From: Rubrivivax gelatinosus IL144
GTDB lineage: Bacteria > Pseudomonadota > Gammaproteobacteria > Burkholderiales > Burkholderiaceae_C
DNA length: 64,000 nucleotides
Reading direction: 5' to 3'
Assembly (NCBI RefSeq): GCF_000284255.1
Contig: NC_017075.1
Span: 2,108,001 to 2,172,000 of the forward strand
Shown here piece by piece: positions 35,465-44,555 of the stretch. The notes beneath the pieces are model-generated. The model ran no database searches. It was not told where the DNA came from and saw only the letters and a list, made by a program, of their open reading frames with translations. How positions within the stretch are numbered: position 1 is the stretch's first letter; every line of letters starts with the position of its first letter. The translations under genes were made by a program, and so were the position numbers.

Positions 35465-36835
35465 TCACGCGCCCAGCTTCTCGAACCGGCAGGTGAAGTG
35501 CCGCATCAGCTTGGGCTCGCTGACGATGCGGTAGCCGGCCAGCCGGTCCTTGGCCACCGCCACTTCCTCGAAGACCTCGACGACGTAGTCGGCGTGGCTC
35601 TGGGTGTAGGTGCGGCGCGGGAAGGCCAGGCGCACCAGGTCCATCGCCGCGGGCTTCTCGCTGCCGTCGGGCTGGCGGCCGAACATCACGGTGCCGATCT
35701 CGCAGCTGCGGATGCCGCCCGTCTCGTACAGCGCCACGGCCAGCGCCTGGCCCGGGTACTGCAGCGGCGCGATGTGCGACAGCCAGGCGCGTGCGTCGAC
35801 GAACACCGCGTGGCCGCCGGCGGGCTTGACGACCGGGATGCCCATCGCGTCCAGGCGCTCGACGATGTAGGCGTTGGTGCGGATGCGGTAGCGCAGGTAG
35901 TCCTCGTCGACGATCTCGGCCAGGCCCTGGGCCAGAGCGTCCAGGTCGCGCCCGGCCAGGCCGCCGTAGGTCGGGAAACCCTCGGTGCGGATCAGGTGCT
36001 GGCGCGCCTGCTCGGCGAGTCCGTCGTCGTTCAGCGCCAGCCAGCCGCCGATGTTGCCGAAGGCGTCCTTCTTGGCGCTCATCGTCATGCCGTCGGCCAC
36101 CGAGAAGCAGTCGCGCACGATGTCCTCGATCGAGCGTCCGCCCTGGCCCGGCTCGCGCGACTTGATGAACCAGGCGTTCTCGGCGAAGCGGCAGCCGTCG
36201 ATGACGAAGGGCTTGCCGTGGCGGTGCGCCAGCTCGGCGACGGCGCGGATGTTGGCCAGGCTCACCGGCTGGCCGCCGCCGGCGTTGTTGGTGATCGTGA
36301 TCATCACCAGCGGCACCTCGGCGGCGTGCTGCTGCAGGTAGGCCTCCAGCCGCTCCAGGTCCATGTCGCCCTTGAACGGGTGTTCGCTGCGCGGGTCCTT
36401 GCCTTCGGCGATGACGAGGTCGTCGCCGATCGCGCCCGAAGCCTCGATGTTGCCGCGCGTCGTGTCGAAGTGCGTGTTCGACGGGATGCGCCGGCCGGCG
36501 CCGCCGAAGATCGAGAACAGGATCGCTTCGGCCGCGCGGCCCTGGTGCGTGGGGATGACGTGCTTGAACGGCATCAGGTTCTTCACCGCCGCCTCGAAGC
36601 GGTAGAAGCTGGGGCTGCCGGCGTAGCTCTCGTCGCCGCGCATCACCGCGGCCCACTGCAGCGAGGACATCGCGCCGGTGCCGGAGTCGGTCAGCAGGTC
36701 GATCAGCACCGCCTCCGAGGGCAGGCCGAAGAGGTTGTAGCCGGTGGCGGCGAGGTGTTGCTGGCGCTCTTCGCGCGTCGTCAGGCGGATCGGTTCGACC
36801 GACTTGATGCGGAAAGGCTCGATGATGGTTTTCAT
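35465..36835 (-). CDS. tnaA: Tryptophanase (PLP-dependent beta-eliminating lyase)
   Basis: The enzyme splits L-tryptophan into indole, pyruvate and ammonia. The 456-residue protein has the pyridoxal-phosphate lysine in MTMSAKKDAFGNIGG (Lys256, second of the pair), and the family core THQGRAAEAILFS and DGCRFAENAWFIK. Tyrosine phenol-lyase is the close alternative. The end favours tryptophanase: EPKLMRHFTCRF has His where phenol-lyases have Phe, and RRTYTQSHADYVVEVFEE resembles the TnaA version. No tnaC-like leader peptide with tryptophan was found upstream. It is divergent from an arginase-fold gene. Confidence 0.85.
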   Translation of the reverse strand: MKTIIEPFRIKSVEPIRLTTREERQQHLAATGYNLFGLPSEAVLIDLLTDSGTGAMSSLQWAAVMRGDESYAGSPSFYRFEAAVKNLMPFKHVIPTHQGRAAEAILFSIFGGAGRRIPSNTHFDTTRGNIEASGAIGDDLVIAEGKDPRSEHPFKGDMDLERLEAYLQQHAAEVPLVMITITNNAGGGQPVSLANIRAVAELAHRHGKPFVIDGCRFAENAWFIKSREPGQGGRSIEDIVRDCFSVADGMTMSAKKDAFGNIGGWLALNDDGLAEQARQHLIRTEGFPTYGGLAGRDLDALAQGLAEIVDEDYLRYRIRTNAYIVERLDAMGIPVVKPAGGHAVFVDARAWLSHIAPLQYPGQALAVALYETGGIRSCEIGTVMFGRQPDGSEKPAAMDLVRLAFPRRTYTQSHADYVVEVFEEVAVAKDRLAGYRIVSEPKLMRHFTCRFEKLGA

Positions 36836-36867
36836 CCAAGGGCTCCTGGTCGGCCCCGTCCTTTCGC

Positions 36868-36907
36868 GGCAACCGGATCGCGATGGGGCCGATGCGCTGC
36901 GGTTGCC
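36868..36907. promoter_or_regulatory. Spaced inverted repeat between tnaA and the arginase-fold gene
   Basis: GGCAACCG and CGGTTGCC, perfect 8-bp arms, lie 24 bp apart in the 216-bp divergent spacer. They could be half-sites for one regulator of both genes. A TACACT hexamer at about 37032 may serve the arginase-fold gene. Confidence 0.35.
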
Positions 36908-37051
36908 CGGATATGCCGGACCGCGCTCAGCGCCCAAAGGGGTTGCGGGGGCGGATTCTGCTGAGGATTTCGCGTCGGTCAAGTGGAGGGCTTCACGCAG
37001 CTTGGGCTCGCTGCTGCCGGCGATGCGCCGCCTACACTGGCCTTCGAACCC

Positions 37052-37864
37052 ATGACCTTCGAACTCACGGTCTTCCAAGGTCGCGTCGGCGACCACAACG
37101 ATCTGGCCATTCCCGGGGCGCGCCGGCTCGCCGAGGCGATGGGCCGGCTGCTGGCCCTCGAGCCGACCGTCGTCGGCGTGCCGCGGCCGGCCCTCGACCT
37201 GAACTGGGACGTCGAACTCGAGTCCGCGCGGCCCGAACTCTTGCAGCTCCAGGCCCGGTTCGAAGACGTCTACGTCCGCGGCGGGCGGCCGCTGTCGGCC
37301 ACCAGCCGCTGTGCGGCCTCCGTCGCCACGCTGCCGGTCGTCGCACGGCACCATCCCGAGGCCTGCGTCGTCTGGTTCGACGCCCACGCGGACCTCAACA
37401 CGCCGCAGTCGACGCGCAGCGGCTACCTCGGCGGGCTGGCCTTGTCCGCGTCGCTGGGACTGTGGGACTCCGGCTTCGGCAGCGGCTTGGCGCTGACGAA
37501 CGTCGTGCTCGTCGGCCAGCGCGACCTCGATCCGTTCGAGATCGAACTGATGCGCGCGCATTGCCTGCCTCACGTCCAGCCGGGCGCTGGCCTGGCCGAT
37601 CGGCTGCGCGCCGCGATCGCCGGCCGCCCGGTCTACGTCCACTTGGACTGCGACGTGCTGAACCCCGGCATCGTGCCGACCGACTACGCCCACGAGGGCG
37701 GCCTGTCGCTGGACGACTTGCGGCAGGCGATGGCGGTCATCGCCGAGCAGCCGGTCGTCGGCGTCGAAGTGGCGGAGTATCAGGACGCGTGGGCAGCGGG
37801 TGAACCGCCGGTGTCGCCTTTGCCCTTGCTGGCCGCCTTGGCCCCGGTTCTGGGCCTGCCGTAG
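37052..37864 (+). CDS. Arginase/ureohydrolase-fold protein with altered first metal ligand
   Basis: The 270-residue protein keeps two of three metal motifs of the manganese ureohydrolases: WFDAHADLNTP and HLDCDVLNPG. The first, usually GGDHS, is replaced by TSRCAAS, so the histidine ligand is a cysteine or absent. Arginase, agmatinase and formimidoylglutamase belong to this fold; the altered site argues against a standard arginase, and the protein may use one metal, another metal or another substrate. The ATG at 37052 lies just before the conserved FQGRVGDHND start. Its neighbour is tryptophanase, divergently transcribed. Confidence 0.78.
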   Translation: MTFELTVFQGRVGDHNDLAIPGARRLAEAMGRLLALEPTVVGVPRPALDLNWDVELESARPELLQLQARFEDVYVRGGRPLSATSRCAASVATLPVVARHHPEACVVWFDAHADLNTPQSTRSGYLGGLALSASLGLWDSGFGSGLALTNVVLVGQRDLDPFEIELMRAHCLPHVQPGAGLADRLRAAIAGRPVYVHLDCDVLNPGIVPTDYAHEGGLSLDDLRQAMAVIAEQPVVGVEVAEYQDAWAAGEPPVSPLPLLAALAPVLGLP

Positions 37865-37891
37865 CTCGTCAACGGCTGGCGCGTCTGGCGT

Positions 37892-40322
37892 TCAGCCCTC
37901 GTGCGTCGCGGCGCCGCCGGCCTGCCCCAGCAGCGCCTCCAGCACGTCGAAGTCGACCGGCTTGACGAGGTAGTGGTCGAAGCCCGCGCGGCGCGCGCGT
38001 TCGCGGTCGGCGGCCTGGCCGTAGCCCGAGATCGCGACCAGCACCGTGTGCGCGGTCGTCGCCCGGGCGCGCAGGCGGGTCGCCAGCTCGCAACCGTCGA
38101 GTTCGGGCAGGCCGATGTCCAGCAGCGCGACGTCCGGCCGGTAGGCCTCGGCGCGGCTGACGACTTCCAGCGGTCGCGTCTCCACCAGCACCTCGTGGCC
38201 GCTGCCGCGCAGCAGCATGGCCAGCATCTGCGCCGCGTCGACGTTGTCGTCGACGACGAGGATGCGGTGGCCGAGGCCGGAGCCGTCGGCGGCGGCATCG
38301 GGCGCGGCCGGCGGGTCTGCCGCCTCGGTGCAGGGCAGGCGCACGGTGAAGCGGCTGCCCCGGCCGCTGCCGGCGCTCTCGCACTCGACCGTGCCGCCGT
38401 GCAGCTCGGTCAGGCTCTTCACCAGCGCCAGGCCGATGCCCAGGCCGCCGTCGCCGCGGTCCTTGCTGCGCCGCGCCTGCACGAAGGGCTCGAAGACGTG
38501 CGACAGCAGCTCGGCCGGGATGCCGATGCCGTCGTCGGCGACGCTCAGCTCGACCCGCCCGTCGTCGGCCGACATCGCGAGCCGGATCTCGCCGCTGTCG
38601 GGCGTGTACTTGGCGGCGTTGGTCAGCAGGTTGGCGACGATCTGCACCAGGCGCTTGCGGTCGCCCTGAACCTGTGGCGACGGCTCGGGCAGTTCCAGCG
38701 TCAGCGTGTGGCCGCGGGCGTCGATCAGCGGGCGTACCTGTTCGACGGCGTCGAGCACAACCGCACCCATCCACTGCGGCCGGCGCTCGATCTCGACCAG
38801 GCCGCGCGTGACGCGCGAGACGTCGAGCAGGTCGTCGACCAGCGCCGTCATGTGCCGCACCTGGCGCACGATGACCGCGGCGGCGGCGGCCGTCGCCGCG
38901 GCGTCCAGATGGCCGCCGCGTAGCAGTTCGGCGGCCGAGCTGATCGGCGCCAGCGGGTTGCGCAGCTCGTGCGCCAGCATCGCCAGGAACTCGTCCTTTC
39001 GCTGGTGCTCCTGCTGCAGCTGCCGCGTCAGCGCCTCGGAGTGGCGCTGCGCGCGCACCTGATCGCTGACCTCGTAGCAGAAGACCAGGATGCCGGTCGT
39101 CTGCCCGGCCCCGTCGTGCGTCGGCTGGAAGACGTAGTTGAAGTGGCGCGGGCTCAGCTCGCCGCGCGTGTCGGCCAGCAGCGCGACTTCGCCGGTGCCG
39201 ACGTGGGCCGTGCCGCGCCGGTAGACCTCGTCGAGCAGGGCGAGAAAGGGCTGCTGCTCCAGCTCGGGCAGCGCGTCGCGGATCGGGCGGCCCACGACCG
39301 CACGGCCGCCGACGATCGACTGGTACAGCGGGTTGGCCAGCGCGAAGACGTGCTCGGGGCCTTCGAGCAGCGCGATGCCGGCCGGCACCTGCAGGAAGAG
39401 CTCGCGCAGATAGGCCTGCTGGCGTTCGACGGCGCTGCATCGTGAGGCGCTGCAGCAGCGCGGCGATCTGGCGCGCGACGCTGTGCAGGAACTCGCGGTA
39501 GCGCTCGTCGAAGTGCAGGCGCGGGTTCAGGCCCAGCGTGACGGCGCCGACGCAGCGGCCGCCGTCGCTGGCCGGCAGCGGCAGCACGTAAGCCGGCGGC
39601 TGCTCCAGCCGCATCGGCTCGCCGCTGGCGCACACCTCTTCGGCTGCCGCGCCGAGCGCCGGCGGCAGCTGCGGGCCCCAGCGCTCGGCGCCGGTCGTGT
39701 CTTCGCAGCGGCAGCTGCCGCCGGCGGCGTCGCGCAGGAACAGCGCCGCAGCCGGCACGCCCTCGGTCGCTCGCGCCAGCACACGCAGCACGTCGGCCGC
39801 GCGGCGCACGCGCCGGCGGTCGGGCGTCAGCTCGGCCAGCACCGCCGAGCGGCGCTCGCTGAGCACCGCGTCGGTGACCTCGAACACCGGCTGCAGGATG
39901 CCGGCGATGCGGCCGTCGTCGTCGCGCAGCGGGCTGAACGTGAAGGTGAAGAAGGCGTCTTCCTCGAAGCCGTAGCGCGTCACCGGGATCGGCTCGCGCA
40001 CGACCTCGATGACCTCGCCGTGGTCGAGCACACGCCGCATCCACGGATAGATCAGCGGGTAGGTGTCGGGCCAGCACTCGCGGTACGGCGCGCCGAAGTA
40101 GCGCGGATGGCGCGGGCCCATGATCTGCGCGTAGCCGTCGTTGTAGATCTGGGTCTGGTCAGGGCCCCAGAAGATGATCGCCGGCGACGGCAGGTCCATG
40201 ATCATCCCGACGTGGCTGCGCAGGCTGCGCGGCCACTGCGCGACGGGCCCGAGCGCCGACCGGCTCCAGTCGTGGAGCCGCAGCAGCGTCGCGGTCTGGC
40301 TGTGCAGGACTCGGGCTTTCAC
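37892..40322 (-). pseudogene. Hybrid PAS/GAF histidine kinase with receiver, broken by a frameshift
   Basis: Read across one extra base at about 39428-39434, this is a hybrid kinase of about 809 residues. The first frame (40322 to about 39435, GTG start) gives a PAS-like part (IIFWGPDQTQIYNDGYAQIM) and a GAF-like part ending ARQIAALLQRLTMQ. The second frame resumes with ERQQAYLRELFLQVPAGI and gives a PAS domain, HisKA (FLAMLAHELRNPLAPISS), ATPase (GGLGIGLALVKSL) and a receiver (ILVVDDNVDAAQML, LLDIGLPELDG). The break may be a real mutation or a sequence error. A GTG at 39388 could start a shorter 498-residue kinase. It follows dabA on the same strand. Confidence 0.8.
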
Positions 40323-40404
40323 GGGGAGGGCGGCGAGCCGGGGTGCTGCCAGTGTAGGCAGCGTGAGCGGCGGCGCCGATCTCCCTCGCCGGCCGGCCCC
40401 ACCG

Positions 40405-42918
40405 TCAGCAGGCTACGGTCTCCCAGCCTCCGCCGCGGTAACGCTCGAAGCCAGCGTCGCCGGCAAACCGCCACAGATGCAGCCAGCCGTGCTCGACGAG
40501 CTGGTGCACGGTCGCGTGCTGGGCGATCACACGCTCGATCGCCGCGGCCGGCGCGTCGACGATGACCGTCAGCCGCAGCGGCTCGTGCACCCAGCGCCGG
40601 CCGTCGTGCAGCGACTGGCGCGACAGGCCGATGCGCAGGTCGCCGCCGTTGCCTTCGAAGACGCCCAGCGTGCCACCGACGACGTTGTGCAGCAGCTTGT
40701 TGCCGCTGCCCAGGCGCGCCGGCTCGCAGGTCGAGGCGTGGTACTGCCAGTTGATCCAGTGCGCGACCAGCATCGGCGCGGTCATCAGCTGCTCGAGCTG
40801 GCGGCCGTCGGCGTCGGTGGCCGGGTCGTAGTCGTGCAGGAAGACGCGCCCGTCCAGCACCGCGCCCAGGCTGCGCGCGCGCGGCGCGACGACGAAGGCG
40901 GCGTTGCCGGCCAGGCCCCATTCGGGCCGTGTCTGGGCGCCGTCGTTGGCGCGGCGGCGCAGGTCCTCCAGCAGCCAGGCCTGCGCGGCGCGCGGGTCCA
41001 GGCCCAGCGCCGGAGCACGCTCGCGGCGCACGCGGTCGGCGGCGAGGTCGAAGGCGTCCTGCAGCCGGGCCCAGCGCTCGTGCACCGGCGCGCCGTGCAG
41101 GTCGAGGTCGAAGGCCGTCACCTCGTCGGTCGTCGTGTTGTGCAGCGCGGCGACGAAGACCGTGCGCGCCGGCACGTCGATGCCGTGGCCGCGCAGGCCT
41201 TCGCGCACCGCGGGCTCGTTGAGCAGGCGCGCCAGCACACGCGCGTTGACTTCGCCGCTCTGGCCGCAGCAGGCGCCGCAGTCCAGCGCCGCGGCCTGGG
41301 CGTTGTTGGCGCTCTGGCTGCCGTGGCCGACGAAGACGACCAGCGGCGCCAGCCCGCGTTGCAGCCCCATCGCGCGCAGCACGCGGGCGGCGAGTTCGAC
41401 CTTCTCGTCCCGGTCCAGCCCGGCCAGCACCGGGCGGCACAGCGGGCGGTAACGCGCCGGCAGGCCCTCGGCGTCGGCACTGCGCCGTGCGGCGGTGCCC
41501 GGCCGCAGCCAGCGTGTCAGCGGGCCGAGATAGGCGGCGCCGGCGGCCTCGACGAAAGAGAAGGCGGCGCCGGGCCAGCGGCTGGCGGCGTCCCATTGCG
41601 CCAGGCGTGCGAAACCGTCCTGGCGCGCGCGGCGGGCGTCGGCCTGCAGCGCCTCGCCGGCCGGGCCGAAGTCGGCGGCGTCGGCCGCGATGCGTTCGAC
41701 GGCCTCGACGCCGGGTGCCAGCAGGCCGGGCAGCTGCGGCCGGCGGGCGCCGGTGGCCAGCGGCGTGTAGGCCAGCGGCAGGCCGAAGAAACCGGCGAAG
41801 CCGAAGGTCTGCACGCCCGGCGAGGCCGCTTCGAGCGCCCGGCGCAGCGGCTCGCTGCGCACGTCGATACAGAACACGGCCTGAGCCTCCGGCGCGCTGC
41901 GGGGCGTCGGCGCGACGCCGAGCAGGCGCTGCGCCAGTTCACGCTGGTAGCCGATCTCCAGCGCGTGCTGCCAGAGTTCGTCGACGCACAGCGCCTGCTC
42001 GGCCTGGTGCAGCAGCGCCGGCGCCTGCTCCCACTGCACCTGCAGCGCGGCGAAGGCGCGGCGGGTGGCGGCGTCGTCGCGGCACTCCAGCAGCAGCGCG
42101 CCCCAGGCCAGGCGCACGGCCAGCAGTTCGCGCAGGTGTTCGTCGTCGCGGCCTTCCAGCCGCGCCTGCCAGCCGAAGTACGCGCAGCACGAGGCCCAGC
42201 CGTGCACCGTCAGCAGCACCGCTTCCAGGTAGGCCGGCCAGGCCTCTTCGGGCAGGCCCAGGCGGCGCAGCACCCAGCGTTCGGCGTCCTGGCGCGTGGC
42301 CGGCAGCGCGGCCATGCCGCGCGCGATGCCGGGCAGACCCATCAGCGCGCCGATGCCGTGGTCGTGGGTCAGCGTGTCGAGCCAGAAGGCGTAGAGGCCG
42401 CCGCGGCGCTCGGGCTGCCAGTCGGCCAGGCGGGTGTCGAAGTAGGCGGCGCAGACCTGGCTGACCTGGTGCGTGATCGCCTGGCGCCACGACAGCCGGC
42501 GCCGGCCGTGCGGGTCGTCGTCGAGCACGTCGATCAGCAGCGGCAGCCGCGGCAGCGACAGCGGTGCGTCGAGCGCGGCGACGGCGGCCGCGGCGTCCCC
42601 GGCGTCGGGCATCGCGGCCAGCGCCTGCGCCAGGTCGGCCGGCGTGATGCGGCCCGAGCGCCAGGCCTCGCGCAGGCGGTCGCGCGGCGGCAGCACGGCG
42701 ACGCCGCCCAGCACCGCCAGCCGTGCGGCCACCGTGCGCAGGCGCTGGCCGATGCGCTGCCAGTGCGGGTTGACGGCGATCGCGCGGTCCAGCGGCCAGG
42801 CCGGGGCGATGGTCGCGCAGGCCTGGGCGCAGGCCTGCTCGATGCGGCGGTCGATCTCGGCCGGGCTGTGCGGCGCGGGGTGCGAGACGGGGGCAGAGGG
42901 CGCGAGCACGGTGTCCAT
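40405..42918 (-). CDS. dabA: DabA, carbonic-anhydrase-like subunit of an inorganic carbon pump
   Basis: DabA (formerly DUF2309/UPF0753) works with the membrane protein DabB to take up CO2 and trap it as bicarbonate, using the ion gradient. The 837-residue protein shows the zinc-site motifs of the family: FCIDVRSE (Cys, Asp), VFVGHGSQSANN (His) and DCGACCG (Cys). The ATG at 42918 follows AGGAGACCC-type sequence, and the gene begins 14 bp after the dabB stop. A divergent LysR gene completes the usual set. The pair implies growth where CO2 is limiting or an autotrophic or anaplerotic need for bicarbonate. Confidence 0.93.
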   Translation of the reverse strand: MDTVLAPSAPVSHPAPHSPAEIDRRIEQACAQACATIAPAWPLDRAIAVNPHWQRIGQRLRTVAARLAVLGGVAVLPPRDRLREAWRSGRITPADLAQALAAMPDAGDAAAAVAALDAPLSLPRLPLLIDVLDDDPHGRRRLSWRQAITHQVSQVCAAYFDTRLADWQPERRGGLYAFWLDTLTHDHGIGALMGLPGIARGMAALPATRQDAERWVLRRLGLPEEAWPAYLEAVLLTVHGWASCCAYFGWQARLEGRDDEHLRELLAVRLAWGALLLECRDDAATRRAFAALQVQWEQAPALLHQAEQALCVDELWQHALEIGYQRELAQRLLGVAPTPRSAPEAQAVFCIDVRSEPLRRALEAASPGVQTFGFAGFFGLPLAYTPLATGARRPQLPGLLAPGVEAVERIAADAADFGPAGEALQADARRARQDGFARLAQWDAASRWPGAAFSFVEAAGAAYLGPLTRWLRPGTAARRSADAEGLPARYRPLCRPVLAGLDRDEKVELAARVLRAMGLQRGLAPLVVFVGHGSQSANNAQAAALDCGACCGQSGEVNARVLARLLNEPAVREGLRGHGIDVPARTVFVAALHNTTTDEVTAFDLDLHGAPVHERWARLQDAFDLAADRVRRERAPALGLDPRAAQAWLLEDLRRRANDGAQTRPEWGLAGNAAFVVAPRARSLGAVLDGRVFLHDYDPATDADGRQLEQLMTAPMLVAHWINWQYHASTCEPARLGSGNKLLHNVVGGTLGVFEGNGGDLRIGLSRQSLHDGRRWVHEPLRLTVIVDAPAAAIERVIAQHATVHQLVEHGWLHLWRFAGDAGFERYRGGGWETVAC

Positions 42919-42932
42919 CGGGTCTCCTGGGG

Positions 42933-44456
42933 TCAGTCGGTCGAGGCCGGCGTCCAGCGTGTCGGCCACAGGCGCAGCGCGGCGCGGGTGGCGTATTCGT
43001 CGACGTAGAAGCCGGCGTAGCTCCAGCGGCGCCAGCCGGCCAGCGCCTGCGGCCGGGCCTGCAGCAGCGCCAGGCCGGCGTAGAGCAGAGCCATCGCCGC
43101 CAAGGCCACCGGGCCGGCGCTGTCGTCGGGCGCGTCGTGCACGCCGAACGGCAGGGCGTGGCCGGCGAGTGCCGCGGCGCCCAGCAGCGCGACCATCGCC
43201 AGCCCGGCGAGCACGCGCCGCAGTGCACCCGTCGCGTCGGTGGCGCGTGTCGCCGGCCACCACAGCATCGGCGCCCAGGCCAGCGCCAGCAGCGCGCTCC
43301 ACCACCAGGGCCAGGCCACGCCGGCGACCGGCAGCAGCGCCGCCGCCGCCAGCACCGGCGCCGCCAGCACCGGCGCCGCCAGCAGGCTGGCCGCCGACGG
43401 CGGCGCCGGCGGGCGCATGTCCCGGGCGCGCGCCTGCGCCACTGCGCCCGAGGCGCTGAGGAAGGCGTGGGCCTTGTACAGCGAGTGGCCCAGCAGATGC
43501 AGCAGCGCCAGCGTGTACAGGCCCAGGCCGCACTCCATGACCATGAAACCCATCTGCGCCGCGGTCGACCAGGCCAGGCGCAGCTTGATGCTGACGCGCG
43601 TCAGCATCACCAGCCCGGCCAGCAGCGCCGTCGCCAGCCCCAGGCCGACGAGCAGCCAGCGCGCCGCCGGCACCGTTTCCAGCAGCGGCGCGAAACGGAT
43701 CAGCACGACGCCGCCGAGGTTGACGACGCCGGCGTGCAGCAGCGCCGAGACCGGCGTCGGCGCCTCCATCACCTGCATCAGCCAGCCGTGCACCGGCAGC
43801 AGCGCGGTGCGCAGCACCACCGCCGCGGCCAGGCACAGCGCCGCGGCTTGCAGCGCCGGCGACGGCGGGCCGGCTTCGAGATGGCGCCAGAGATAGCCGA
43901 AGCTGCCCGAGCCGACCTCGTGCCAGGCCAGCGCGGCGGCCACGACGAGCAGCACGTCGGCCAGCCGGTCGGCCAGGCGCTTCTTGTGCGCGGCCAGCAG
44001 CGCGAACGGGCGCTCCGGGTAGAAACACAGCAGGCGCTGCAGCACGACGCCGACCGCGGCCCAGGCGGCGATCAGCACCAGCCAGTGGTCGGCCAGCAGC
44101 AGCAGGTGCACGGCGGCCAGCACGCCGCCCAGCGCGGCGACGAAACACGGCTGGCCGGCTTCGCCGTCGAGATAGCGTGACGAGAAGCCGCCGATCACCG
44201 TCGCCAGCCCTTGCACCAGCAGCGCGACCCAGGCGCCGGTCAGCGTCGCCGCCAGACCGGGCAGCGGCGCGGTCGCCACGCCGGCCAGCTGCAGCACCAG
44301 GCTGGCCAGCGCTGCGAGCAGCGCGGTGCCGCTGGCCCAGTGCCAGCGCCGCCAGGCGACCGGGGCGTCGGCGCGTGGCGCCAGCAGCGCCACGGCGAAC
44401 ATCGCAAGCGCCGGCAGCAGGGCGACGGCGGCGGGAAGCAGAGGCGGCAGGTCCAT
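42933..44456 (-). CDS. dabB: DabB, NuoL/MrpA-like membrane subunit of the carbon pump
   Basis: The 507-residue polytopic protein belongs to the proton-antiporter family of complex I subunit NuoL and forms the ion path for DabA. Family marks include VVLRTALLPVHGWLMQVM, APTPVSALLHAGVVNLGG and SIKLRLAWSTAAQMGFM. The ATG at 44456 is preferred because it begins at the first hydrophobic segment (MDLPPLLPAAVALLPALAMF); upstream in-frame starts would add a tail inside the operator. It is first in the dabBA operon. Confidence 0.92.
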   Translation of the reverse strand: MDLPPLLPAAVALLPALAMFAVALLAPRADAPVAWRRWHWASGTALLAALASLVLQLAGVATAPLPGLAATLTGAWVALLVQGLATVIGGFSSRYLDGEAGQPCFVAALGGVLAAVHLLLLADHWLVLIAAWAAVGVVLQRLLCFYPERPFALLAAHKKRLADRLADVLLVVAAALAWHEVGSGSFGYLWRHLEAGPPSPALQAAALCLAAAVVLRTALLPVHGWLMQVMEAPTPVSALLHAGVVNLGGVVLIRFAPLLETVPAARWLLVGLGLATALLAGLVMLTRVSIKLRLAWSTAAQMGFMVMECGLGLYTLALLHLLGHSLYKAHAFLSASGAVAQARARDMRPPAPPSAASLLAAPVLAAPVLAAAALLPVAGVAWPWWWSALLALAWAPMLWWPATRATDATGALRRVLAGLAMVALLGAAALAGHALPFGVHDAPDDSAGPVALAAMALLYAGLALLQARPQALAGWRRWSYAGFYVDEYATRAALRLWPTRWTPASTD

Positions 44457-44505
44457 CGGCGGCGATCCTTGGGCGGGAACGGCGCGCATGATGCGATCGG
44501 GCGAA

Positions 44506-44533
44506 GGTTCTGTAAAATTCAATGTTCAGAACC
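44506..44533. promoter_or_regulatory. Palindrome in the dabBA-LysR intergenic region
   Basis: Perfect 7-bp arms GGTTCTG and CAGAACC flank a 14-bp A+T-rich centre that contains TAAAATT. It lies between the divergent dabB and LysR starts and has the size and symmetry of a LysR-type binding site. It is a strong candidate for the regulator's own operator. Confidence 0.6.
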
Positions 44534-44555
44534 AAAACATCTGCAAAACAGAACG

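Noticed and set aside
35465..36835. Tyrosine phenol-lyase instead of tryptophanase
   Set aside because: The C-terminal RHFT motif and TYTQSHAD segment match tryptophanase; phenol-lyases have Phe at the His place.
36836..37051. TnaC-like leader peptide before tnaA
   Set aside because: No short ORF with a key tryptophan and suitable ribosome site was found on the minus strand.
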